Source: Capronia americana | Taxonomy: Eukaryota > Ascomycota > Eurotiomycetes > Chaetothyriales > Herpotrichiellaceae | Length of the DNA: 64,000 bases | Direction: 5' to 3' | NCBI GenBank assembly: GCA_016110215.1 | Contig: JADWQD010000018.1 | Coordinates: 496,001-560,000, forward strand | Notes under the pieces: model-generated | Told to the model about the DNA's origin: nothing | Seen by the model: the letters and a program-made list of their open reading frames with translations, nothing else | Databases searched by the model: none | Part shown: piece after piece, positions 30,205 through 39,592 of the stretch | Position numbering within the stretch: position 1 is the first letter of the stretch | Layout of the letters: each line of letters starts with the position of its first letter | Made by a program: the position numbers and the translations under genes

Positions 30205-31540
30205 ATACACAATGTGTGACGGGATCATCTGCGGATTGGGAGCAGAGACTGGCATAATTACGGACTTTAATGACTGTATGATTAGCTGCGACAAGAGGAG
30301 TACTTCAGGGCAGGACTGAATGCTGACCGGGATCTCTGTCGTGTTGTCGGTTCAGCCGCGCCGCCTTTGGAAGTCCCAGGAGCGCAGGATCTGTAAGATA
30401 CACGCATATATGTGCAGACGTCTATTATGTTGGTTTACTTTGGCACAGATACCCTCATGTCGAAACAAAAGTTGTTCATCTTCAAGAGTGGTCTGAGTTA
30501 CTTATCCTTCAGCAGGTGATACGCCTGCTTCACTGAGTTATTGAGTTACCAGCACATTATCCACCGAATCGGAACTATCCAGGTCTACTCTTCTCATAAC
30601 ATTCGCATTCCCGATACGGCCCTATCGCGTCCTGAGGATCGAAATTCAGGAATGGATCAATGGGCCTCTAGGCAGCCATCACGTTTGAAGACGGATACAT
30701 GCGAGTGTTCCTGCCACCTGCTCCAGACAAAGGTCCTCGTCCGGGTCACTCAACAACAACGAGATTATTACTCAGGGGACGATGGGGACGGACCTGGGGG
30801 TTTGACACTGAGGGTACTCGTGGTGGGACGGATCTCGAGAGATATTGACTTGGCAAGGACTGGACTGAGCACGACAGGTATTCGACACGAGAGCGAAAAT
30901 GCTAGCTGAGTCGCCTCGAGGCCGTCGATACAGCAGTGAATAGAAGGTGAGCTCTCTCACGACGGGTGGTGCGGTGCGGTAAACAAAGAATCGACTTTAC
31001 TTTTCACTGCCCCTGCCTACTGTACACTGCCTACAGCCCACTTCCCACTTCCTACTGCCCGCTGTTTGCTTGCTGCCTCGCAAAATACTTTATATCTTGA
31101 CCCTTGTCTCCTTGTCCTGCGACTTCTCCTTGATCTGCGACTTCTCCTTGGTTGTTTTACCTGCCACCAGAAACCTCACGATACCACGGTTGTTGCTTCG
31201 GACAAACAACCCGCAGCAAACAGCTTTCCCTCGCTTCTGACGGGACAGTGATCTCGCACTCACTCGCTGAGGCAGGGACTCCCTCCTCGCGCGTCATTTC
31301 TTCACTTTAGCAGTTGGCGACCACTGCCTCCTAGAGCGTCGAACCTACTTCTACATCGACGAGGGAACTTTCCACCATCAACCGGTCTACAAGCCCAACC
31401 CGTCAAACAACGATTGACGCGACGAGAACCTCACCACAACACTTCTTCGGGCTCCAAAGGTCCAACTTGCTGTTCTCACCGCCTTTGCATCCCAACTGTT
31501 CTCCGTTCATTTGAGTCCGTTCGCCTTCCGCCAGTGCACC
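30205..31540. other. Intergenic region with a duplicated pyrimidine-rich unit
   Basis: 1.3 kb, pyrimidine-rich towards its right end. An 18-bp unit with core CTGCGACTTCTCCTTG is tandemly duplicated (31117-31132 and 31135-31150). It is probably the promoter and leader of the next gene; no other gene is seen. Confidence 0.5.
31117..31150 (+). repeat. Tandem duplication of an 18-bp unit
   Basis: Two exact copies of the 16-mer CTGCGACTTCTCCTTG, 18 bp apart. Confidence 0.75.
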
Positions 31541-32764
31541 ATGGCGGACAGCAGCATCCAGACTCCGACAAAGGCCAATGCGAGCGGCAGCGTCCCATGG
31601 CACCGTCCCAGACACATCATGGACATGCCCAATGAAATCATTGCTCGAATCTGCTATTTCCTGACACCGGACGAGTTCGAGGCACGGCCATTGAAACGCG
31701 ACGAAGCCATGGCATCAAGAAACACCGCAATCCAAGTCTTCAAGAAGAACGGACGCTTTGGATCCGAGATAGGCGAACACACTATTTCGACAATAGCGGC
31801 GGAAGCCTCAAGACCGGCAAATTCAAGTCTCGCAGCCTTCGCAGCCGCATCCATTCACTTCAATTACCAAGCAAAGCTCCAGCGGTATCAGCGGAGATTT
31901 ATGCTGACGGTGAACGAACACGGAATGACGTTCGAAGGCCTTCGCGACCCCCATCCCTTAAAACTTCACACCGTTCATCTCCGTGAGGGAGGAGTCGACA
32001 GCTTCACATACCGTATGCTTGATCCATCCAGCAATAAACTGGTCGAACTGCCGAAGGGAAAGCTGCCCGGGAACCGTGCCTTCGATGTCTTTGAGGGCGC
32101 TTTCAACCACATAGTTCGACTCTGCATTCATGTGGACTTGGAAATCGATTGGCACGATCTCTATCTTCCCCGAATCTTGCTGAATCAGCTAAGCCAATTC
32201 CTCGAGGCCCGCCAGGCCGACCGGACCCTCTTGTCAAGGCTGGATGTCACAGTGAAGGCTGGCTTTCATTCTTTCGAGACCAAGATTCGCAAGACCCCCT
32301 CAGAATTCTCCGAGATACCAAGTGGTGTGACCTACATGATGTTTCGACCTCCGTTTCGGTCAAATACCATTGCCCAGTTATGCGGTAAGGAGGCGTCGTC
32401 GGTCATCGAACCTTTCGTCAAGGCCTTGCAGCGGTTCCGGACGAAGCAGAACGAGTTAAGACATGATCCTGGCACGCTAGAGTCAGCGACTGTCACTCCA
32501 TTGACATTACAGCTTCGAATGGAAAGCTCCGGAACAGTCAACGCGTTGTGGAATCAAGTCCTAGTTGGTACCTACAACGGAGCGCCGGAAAGCCTGAGTG
32601 TCGGAAGCTTCGAAGAATTCTGCAACAGTCTTCTATCCCGTGTCATCCCGACTGGCTCAAACGGAACGCCGGCCTTCTCGGTCATTGTGAAGGACAGTTT
32701 GGTCTGCGAGGTGGATTTTACGAACAACATGGAGTGGGACGAGGCGTCGGAACAAGGACGGTAG
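31541..32764 (+). CDS. Hypothetical protein with F-box-like N-terminus
   Basis: Single exon, 407 aa, starting at the ATG at 31541 (accATGGCG context; the frame extends upstream only through a TTG). Residues about 22-45 (IMDMPNEIIARICYFLTPDE) resemble the first helix of an F-box (LPxEIxxxIxxxL), but the remaining F-box residues are not obvious. The rest is a globular mixed alpha/beta sequence without repeats, signal peptide or membrane helix. If the F-box reading is right it would be a substrate adaptor of an SCF ubiquitin ligase; this is tentative. Codon use and the long uninterrupted frame support a real gene. It may be an orphan or lineage-restricted protein. Confidence 0.6.
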   Translation: MADSSIQTPTKANASGSVPWHRPRHIMDMPNEIIARICYFLTPDEFEARPLKRDEAMASRNTAIQVFKKNGRFGSEIGEHTISTIAAEASRPANSSLAAFAAASIHFNYQAKLQRYQRRFMLTVNEHGMTFEGLRDPHPLKLHTVHLREGGVDSFTYRMLDPSSNKLVELPKGKLPGNRAFDVFEGAFNHIVRLCIHVDLEIDWHDLYLPRILLNQLSQFLEARQADRTLLSRLDVTVKAGFHSFETKIRKTPSEFSEIPSGVTYMMFRPPFRSNTIAQLCGKEASSVIEPFVKALQRFRTKQNELRHDPGTLESATVTPLTLQLRMESSGTVNALWNQVLVGTYNGAPESLSVGSFEEFCNSLLSRVIPTGSNGTPAFSVIVKDSLVCEVDFTNNMEWDEASEQGR

Positions 32765-33489
32765 CCACATCTGGAGGCGGTAGATCTTGGTTTGGTTTGT
32801 TCCATGAAGCCTGCAAGGATGATGGCGTCGAGAGCTTCAGGCCACTAGGATGGAGATGATGTGGTCGAAAGCATGGTGTGGATTCAACACTGGGAGACTG
32901 TGCGAACAAACTGAGGTTGCAATCGACGACTGGGTTAGCGCACGGCTAGGTCTGTGTTACTGTCATTGTATCGCGAAGACGTCTGCTCTCCATCGAAGGA
33001 AAGTTTCGTTCAACTTGTTTGAGAAATCAATAGGATCATCATCTCAGCTTCACTGTCATGTTGAAAAAAGGTGTTGGACCTAGAAAGTAATGAAATTGGT
33101 GTAGAATACCAGACAAGCACAAAAATCAAGGTCGGTTGAGCACCGTCATATCTGTGGCATTTTGCCCTGCAGCGGTTGATTTCTACCAAGAATGAGGCAC
33201 TGAGCCGAACATGGATCTTCATTTTTCGTATTCCAAAGCTTTTCATCACGGAATATGTACCTCATCCCGGAGTTGAATGTGAGGAGGCGCTGGGGGAGTC
33301 AGGGGTAATCGGACCAAATATTCTCCGGTATCCGACGTCAAGGCGCGTACATTCCCTCGATCTTCCTCTCATGCTTACGAACTCATTGGCAATCACTGCG
33401 TAGTCTTGCGAGCATGGCTATATCTTCATTTATTCCCTTTTAACTGGAAGTGACACCGAGCCCGCACAATCAGACACCTCGCAGGCAAG
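32765..33489. promoter_or_regulatory. Intergenic region before GPI8
   Basis: 725 bp between two plus-strand genes. No gene or notable repeat is seen. Confidence 0.5.
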
Positions 33490-34677
33490 ATGAGGCTCCT
33501 CCCCTCGATGTGGGCGGTCCTCGCCCTTCTTACGACGACTTTCGCCGCCCACACCTCCAACTGGGCCGTCCTCGTCTCGACCTCGCGCTTCTGGTTCAAC
33601 TACCGTCACCTCGCAAACACGCTCTCCCTTTACCGCACAGTCAAGCGCCTCGGCATCCCCGACTCGCAGATTCTTCTCCTCCTCCCCGATGACATGGCGT
33701 GTAACCCGCGAAACGCATTCTCCGGGACGGTCTATTCGAACGCCGACCGACGCATGGATCTGTACGGCGAGAACGTCGAGGTCGATTACCGCGGCTACGA
33801 GGTCACGGTCGAGAACTTCATCCGCCTGCTCACCGATCGCTGGGAAGAGGGTGTCCCTGCGAGCAAACGTTTGCAGACGGACGAAGGAAGCAACATCTTG
33901 ATTTACATGACGGGACACGGCGGGAGCGAATTCCTCAAGTTTCAAGACAGCGAGGAGATCTCCAGCTGGGACTTGGCCGATGCGTTTTCCCAGATGAGGG
34001 AGAAGAAGCGGTACAATGAGATGTTGTTCATGATCGATACCTGCCAGGCCAATACGCTGTACCGGCAATTCTACGCGCCGGGCGTGATCGCCACTGGTTC
34101 AAGCGAAGAGGACGAATCTTCGTACTCTCACCACGCGGACAACGACGTGGGAGTCGCGGTGATTGATCGCTGGACGTACTATGTGCTGGAATTCTTAGAG
34201 ACGCAAGTCACGGGCCCGACGAGCGAGAAGACGCTGGGCGATCTGTTTGACAGCTATGATGTGGGCAAGATCCACAGTAGACCTGGGGTCCGGTGGGATC
34301 TGTTTCCTGGTGGGGAGGAGGCAGGCCGCAAGAGGAGAGTGGTGGATTTCTTTGGGAATGTGCAGAGTGTGGAGATCCAGGGGGATAAGACTGATGTCGA
34401 AAGTCTGGAGGAGGATATTCAGGGGTTGAAGAGACTGGTCCAGGAGTACCAGGATTTTGCGGCAGCTCAGGAGAGCAATCGGACGGAGATGGCGAGTTTA
34501 TTGCAGCAAAGGACGGCGGAGAAAATCAAAGGCAGCGGGAGAGTGCATTCGGCACAGCACAACACGGTTGCAAGAATGAAGGTCTCGGAGAAGACTCAGT
34601 GGGCCCGACAGGTCGCTGGAGCGACTGTCCTTTCCGGACTTGCGGCATTATGGTACTTCGCGCCAAAGCTTTTGTGA
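33490..34677 (+). CDS. GPI8: GPI-anchor transamidase catalytic subunit
   Basis: Single exon, 395 aa. A signal peptide (MRLLPSMWAVLALLTTTFA) is followed by the caspase-like C13 peptidase domain: NWAVLVSTSRFWFNYRHLAN, DSQILLLLPDDMACNPRN and YRGYEVTVENFIRLLT. The catalytic His143 lies in YMTGHGG and the catalytic Cys185 in MIDTCQA. ATGSS, the SYSHHAD loop and the RRVVDFFG end of the domain follow. A coiled region (about 300-345) and one C-terminal membrane helix (VAGATVLSGLAALWYF) complete the protein. Gpi8 cleaves the C-terminal signal of target proteins in the ER lumen and joins them to a GPI anchor as part of the Gaa1/Gpi16/Gpi17/Gab1 complex. All key residues are present. It is convergent with the tautomerase gene, 77 bp apart. 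Confidence 0.96.
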   Translation: MRLLPSMWAVLALLTTTFAAHTSNWAVLVSTSRFWFNYRHLANTLSLYRTVKRLGIPDSQILLLLPDDMACNPRNAFSGTVYSNADRRMDLYGENVEVDYRGYEVTVENFIRLLTDRWEEGVPASKRLQTDEGSNILIYMTGHGGSEFLKFQDSEEISSWDLADAFSQMREKKRYNEMLFMIDTCQANTLYRQFYAPGVIATGSSEEDESSYSHHADNDVGVAVIDRWTYYVLEFLETQVTGPTSEKTLGDLFDSYDVGKIHSRPGVRWDLFPGGEEAGRKRRVVDFFGNVQSVEIQGDKTDVESLEEDIQGLKRLVQEYQDFAAAQESNRTEMASLLQQRTAEKIKGSGRVHSAQHNTVARMKVSEKTQWARQVAGATVLSGLAALWYFAPKLL

Positions 34678-34754
34678 GACGCCGGTTTGCAACAGTTACA
34701 ACCACATCGCCACACAACTAACCATCTGCCGTTGCGCCGGAGATGAATCCGAAG

Positions 34755-35354
34755 TCACGACTTCTCGGCTTCATAGGGAAGCGGCTTGTTCTTGTCAGCC
34801 CACTCTTTCTCTGCCTCGGAGAACGCTGGCGGCGGATCCAGTCCTTGAATCCTCCAGAGATCCCGCGGGGTCTCGTAGATGTGCAGTTCCCAATCGATTT
34901 CCGGTCTGTCGATGATATACGGTTTCAAGGTCTATGCACCCAACGTCAGCACAGTCATCGACCATGACGACGCGAAAGCCAACTTTTCGCCACCGACCAA
35001 AAATTACTCGGAAGATTTGAGCCCCGGCCTTCCAAAAGACACATGCAAAGAACATACCTCGTTAATCATATCCATCCACTTCCGCCGCCTCTCCTTCCCT
35101 TCCTGGGTTTCACTACCCGCCATGGTCCGTGCAATCTGCTCGACCACGACCCTCACGAAACGGGGCCGTGCCTCGCCGCCCACGAAACATGAGGGATTTG
35201 CACCATCGGAGTCGGGCAAGTCGATGAATATCACGTTGACATAAAAGGCGGGGAGGCCGCGCGAGACGTACAGCGCTGTCACCGCCTTGGCGAGGCCTTG
35301 TCTTTGGGTTGGCGAGAATGTGTTGGGGTGGGAGAAGATACGCCAGAGAGGCAT
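34755..35354 (-). CDS. Tautomerase, cis-3-chloroacrylate dehalogenase-like
   Basis: Two exons: 35354-35058 and 34931-34755, with a 126-nt intron. The product is 157 aa. The start at 35354 (MPLWRIFSHPNTFS) leaves Pro as the first residue after Met removal, as tautomerase-superfamily enzymes require; an in-frame ATG at 35378 would bury that proline and is rejected. Family features are LAKAVTALYVSRGLPAFYV, the FVGGEARPRFVRVVVEQIAR stretch, and exon 2 TLKPYIIDR, WELHIYETPRDLWRI and LDPPPAFSEAEKEW. Such fungal proteins form homo-oligomers; characterised relatives hydrolyse cis-3-haloacrylates or show weak keto-enol tautomerase activity. The real substrate in fungi is unknown. Length and both conserved blocks are intact. 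Confidence 0.88.
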
Positions 35355-37389
35355 GTTGGGGGAGATGTAATGTGGCACCGGTTGAAAGCAGTCGGAAGTA
35401 TTGAGCAGAGTTGATTGCAGCTGAAGTAGTCGAGTTTGTCAGGCCGTGCTATTACACAGTCGGTAATGGCAATGGGAGTAGCAGAGAGGACAGAGGAGCA
35501 TTGCCTCTATTTATACCTGTACCTGCACTCCCAGAAGTGAAGCTCACGCCCTTGGAAGGTCATCAAGCCTCTTTTGCCCCACGCCACCGCCCAGGGTGCT
35601 CATCAGAACCAGTTCGGTGATTCTATTCCTCCTGTACGGAGTATCCCTCCCCTGCCTTATCCACCGGAGCTGCGTGAATGTGCCGAGTACGACTTTTGCC
35701 TCGCGTTCTACTGTGCCTTGCTAGCTAAAACTGAATGATTAGTGAACTACCTACAGTGTTTAACCGACCGGATGCGGAGTACTCGTATTCGCCCATGGCG
35801 CTCCTGCAAGGCTGTCGAATCAGAAGGGCGTTGTTCCCATCAGCTTACATACAGTAGTACCTTCGTACCCAGTGAGCGAGTACAATACACTCTCGAGGTG
35901 CGAGTGGGCGCGGGGCCAGCGGAGAAGCGGCCGAGTGCACAGCTTCGGATAGGATAGTTGAAGAATTGAAGAATTGAAGAATTGATGCTGAGATGATGTA
36001 GATGTAGATGTAGATGAATCCAGTCCAGTCTGACAATCCTATGTATGTTCACATGCATCCCAAGCATATCCTATCCTATCCTACAGATCGGGCTTCTGAA
36101 AGTCAGTCCTTCGAGCCGAGACGATTGGGGGAAGTGAAGTGATTCGATTCGATTCCTCTCACCCATGCCAGCCAGCCAGCCAGCACCCTCCTATGTACTC
36201 GTACTCGTACTGTAAGCAAGATGAGAGTGGAGAGTGGAGAGTGTTACTGTATGTAGCGGTTGCTCTCCCAAGCTACAGTATATCATGCTCAATCATGGGG
36301 TATGGGGTGGGAAATAAATGTTAGGTCTCGTAACTATTTGCTCCAGACGACTACGATGAGGATTCACGCAGAGTATGGGATGGGGTCTTCGCCTGGATCT
36401 TGATGCCGTATTCCATGCTGTACAAGTACGGTCGCCCTCATCTGGCCCCCTGACTTGGTCCTTCGTACCTCGTAAACCACAGCCCTTGGACATGGATATG
36501 GATCCACGACGAGCCTGGCAGAATTAATGCTTACTCTATTTACGTATTGTCCAGAAGTAATAAGGGAAGGACGGGAGAAGCGCGAGACTTAGAATGACGA
36601 GACGAGACGATGGGAAGGGACGAGCGCGGTGCACATAACACAGATGGGTAGATCAACATAACCCTTGCTGTTGTGCTGTGGCTGCGGCGTGGTGATACCA
36701 TCTCTGCTCTAGGCGTGAATGCTTGAATGCAATAGACGTATCGACTTGCTGGACAGATCGAGGTACGCGATACACGTACTTCTTTTGGATACTCCGATCT
36801 AAGCCAGTCAGCTACAATTAGCATTCTGCATTGGCCCTTTTCAACGTGCGTGGCGTGTGTACCGCTGGATCTGATCGCCCGGTTAGAAATGTACATACTG
36901 TACCTCCATCGTAAGTAAGTGTACGCTCCAGGCGAAGTGTCCGTGGGATCACTCAAAATGTCCCATCTCTTCCGCTGGGTCTGCTTTGTGCTGTGCCATG
37001 CGCGTGGAGTATGTCCGTTTGAGCGGACGGTGAAGCACTATTAAGACTGCTTGCCATCTGCTACCCATGCTTGGGTAACCCCGCGTGTGGTTGAGAGGGA
37101 TGATGATTCCATATGTTGCTTGGTTTTAAGGTGATTGGAATATTCCAACTAGGCAATACATGGGACCGAGCCGGTCGCCGCAGAGTCGTGAAGCCTTTGC
37201 TGTTTGATGGTGGTGATGACTGATCCTTAGTCCTGCTAGAGGGGGTGCGGTATCCTTGTTATAGGAGGCTGTGGAGATGCTGGCGGTGTGGCCGCATGCT
37301 CTTTACACCAGCGCGAAGGTGGAAAATGGTGGAAAGAGTATCGTAGAACCCCGTTATCAAGACATGCTTCATCGAAGGCTTGCGCTCCT
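35355..37389. other. 2-kb microsatellite-rich intergenic region
   Basis: No gene is seen. It contains TTGAAGAA-type repeats (about 35958-35983), GATGTA repeats (about 35995-36012), ATCCT repeats (about 36067-36082), CCAG repeats (about 36168-36183) and AGAGTGG repeats (about 36222-36242). TACGGAGTA-like elements lie near 35634 and 35774. Confidence 0.6.
35955..36245. repeat. Cluster of short tandem repeats
   Basis: Five different microsatellites (units of 4 to 8 bp) within 290 bp. They may be polymorphic between strains. Confidence 0.75.
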
Positions 37390-38541
37390 TTAGCCCTTCC
37401 TTCTAGATTTCTTATCCGACCTCTGCTGCAGGACCTTCCTTCTCTTTTCAAAGGTTTCACCAATACCCACACCATCTCCTCTCGGTGCGTCTTGCGTGTC
37501 TCTTCCTCTCTTTTGCCTCCTTTCCAGCAAACCTGTTTTCTCCTCTCTAGACCGTCCAGCCACGGTCCTGTTAATCCGATCACCGAGACCACCGAGACCA
37601 GTCCAGTCCTCACCGCCAAACAGATCCCGCTTTCCACTCTCTCCTCGAAGCCTTGCCTTCCTCCTCTCGGCTTTGCTCTCTGCGGGAAGTCGGACGAAGT
37701 TGCGTTCTTCATATTCGGCTCTTTCCCGTTCACTCTCCCGGTCACGGGTGGACATGGCGCCCCGACCGTGTTTGACAATTGTATTATTAGAGCCAATGGA
37801 GGGCTGAGCGCGAGGTGCTGTCGACAACTCTTCGTCAATATACTCGTCTAGTAGTTGCGACTTGCGTTTCCGTACAGGCGCCTCGCGGTCTCGTTGTGAG
37901 GCTGGTGTAGGCATTGCTGTTGGTGTGATCCGTGGTGGTCTGTATGCGCCAGATTCTGTGGACCGTGATTTTGAGGTGGCTGATTCTTTGTTCACTGCAC
38001 CTGCATTTTGTAGAAGAGCAGCCGGTCTCGGCGCCGCAGAGAAGTCAGCGGTCGTCGTGCCGTTCTCTTGCGCATCGTCCTCGTCTGATTCTTCATTGTC
38101 TGAATCAAATTCGTCCGACACATCGCCCGCGAGAGCCTTGGTTGTCGGCTTCTGTGGCTTTTGCTTCGCATTCGCCTTCTGGGCGTTCCGCCGGTCGGCT
38201 TCTTCCGCTGCCCGCACCACTTTGTCAATCTGGTATTTCAACTTGCTTTCGAGGGGGCGCACGCCTCTTTCCAGGTAGACTCTTAATTCGACCAGCTTTT
38301 TTACCACGTCCGAGGCAATGTCACCAGAGCCTTCGCTGAAACCATTTCGTAGTTTGAGGATTACCAGGAAAACAAGGTTTTGCAGGTATGAGAGCAGCAG
38401 GTCATTCTTGATATCGAGGAGAGAAATGCCTTCTGAAGGCGGGAGGAAATGTTGCTCTGTGTCGGGAAATGCTGAAGTTGCAGACTGCAGTGCCGTGGTC
38501 AGCGTGGCAAGCAGGTTGCCTGTCTGGTCTTCTACCGTCAT
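37390..38541 (-). CDS. LCP5: U3 snoRNP-associated protein, Sas10/Utp3/Lcp5 family
   Basis: Single exon, 383 aa. The N-terminal part is helical (LLDIKNDLLLSYLQNLVFLV), followed by the family signature LRVYLERGVRPLESKLKYQIDKVVRAA (spread over residues about 85-111). An acidic stretch (about 140-160, FDSDNEESDEDD), YRPPRITPT and a strongly basic C-terminal part (EERNFVRLPAESKAERR, ending SDKKSRRKG) complete the Sas10/Utp3/C1D layout. Lcp5/neuroguidin is a nucleolar component of the small-subunit processome needed for 18S rRNA maturation. It is divergent from the TBC gene. Neighbouring plus-strand frames are shadows of its Arg-rich coding sequence. Confidence 0.88.
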   Translation of the reverse strand: MTVEDQTGNLLATLTTALQSATSAFPDTEQHFLPPSEGISLLDIKNDLLLSYLQNLVFLVILKLRNGFSEGSGDIASDVVKKLVELRVYLERGVRPLESKLKYQIDKVVRAAEEADRRNAQKANAKQKPQKPTTKALAGDVSDEFDSDNEESDEDDAQENGTTTADFSAAPRPAALLQNAGAVNKESATSKSRSTESGAYRPPRITPTAMPTPASQRDREAPVRKRKSQLLDEYIDEELSTAPRAQPSIGSNNTIVKHGRGAMSTRDRESERERAEYEERNFVRLPAESKAERRKARLRGESGKRDLFGGEDWTGLGGLGDRINRTVAGRSREEKTGLLERRQKRGRDTQDAPRGDGVGIGETFEKRRKVLQQRSDKKSRRKG

Positions 38542-39592
38542 TTTGGGCGCTGTAGAGAGTGTCTGGAGACCAGTGTTCGAGTTGTCCCAGAGTTTTGTTG
38601 CCGCCAGAAAAAAAGTTGCGGAGAAAATCGATCGCAGGCTGATAAGATAAGATCAGCAATGGGCCGAGCAATCAGCCTGAAAACCACCAACAACTAATTA
38701 GAACCGGAGCTTTGAGCTCGTCTAGCAACTCGCCGTTAACAACAGCTTAAGGAGCCAAATGGCAGAAAGGGAGTAGGCTTAAGAGTATCGCGCTCGCAGC
38801 TGTACATGTGTCTCCCATTACGTCTAGCACCAATGGTACATCGAGACGCGGCCAAGTATTATGTTTAACTCCAAGGTGGATTGTCTGGTGGTAAACAGGA
38901 CCCTTCGCGAGATCCCGCATGTAACATACATTCGGCGCCTTATATCTATTTGTTGTCACGAGAGCAAGCCAAGAGCAGAAGAAAAATGTGAGCAGATAAA
39001 TGCGCGCTGGCGACCTACTTCCTCCAATAGCTATGGAAAAATGACACTCCAAGCACGGGCCTTGTTGAGTCAAGGGTGCCCGACGATGAGATGCCACTTG
39101 TATAACCAGCTGTATATTTAGCGCGCTGCTGTCAATGTCGGAGGCGGGCCGAAGCCAATGTAACTGCTGTGTGACGGTCAGCTTTATAGAGCGAGTCCCT
39201 TGCTTTGCCTTACGGGGCACAGCTTCTGGACCGACATTTCGTCTATGCAAGCAAAATTTCCCAGAAAGCAAACCAAAGAATAGGGACGTGTCAAAGTGGT
39301 CAAGTTCGTCTCGCTTGAGTAGATCATGACGTCGATTGCTCTCCTTTTTGACCACGAACAAACAATCAAAAAAGGAGCAAAAAGAATATTGTTCCCGCTG
39401 ATTTCACGCGTCCTCGTACTCATGAATTGCGAAGAACGACAAGGTAAAGCAACTCGTGAACTTCGGGTGTTGGTTCTCCCAATCGCGCGTCTCTGAATCC
39501 GAGCCTATGCCGCTCACGCGACCGTTGAGTTTCGGGAGAGCAAGGATTCACGGGTGCGCAGTCTGCCCCGTTAAGGCAGGCCGTCAGCCGTG
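38542..39592. promoter_or_regulatory. Divergent promoter LCP5 / TBC gene
   Basis: 1.05 kb. No supported gene, RNA or repeat is seen. Confidence 0.5.

Noticed and set aside
37288..38339. Plus-strand frames opposite LCP5
   Set aside because: Shadow frames produced by the Arg/Glu-rich minus-strand coding sequence.
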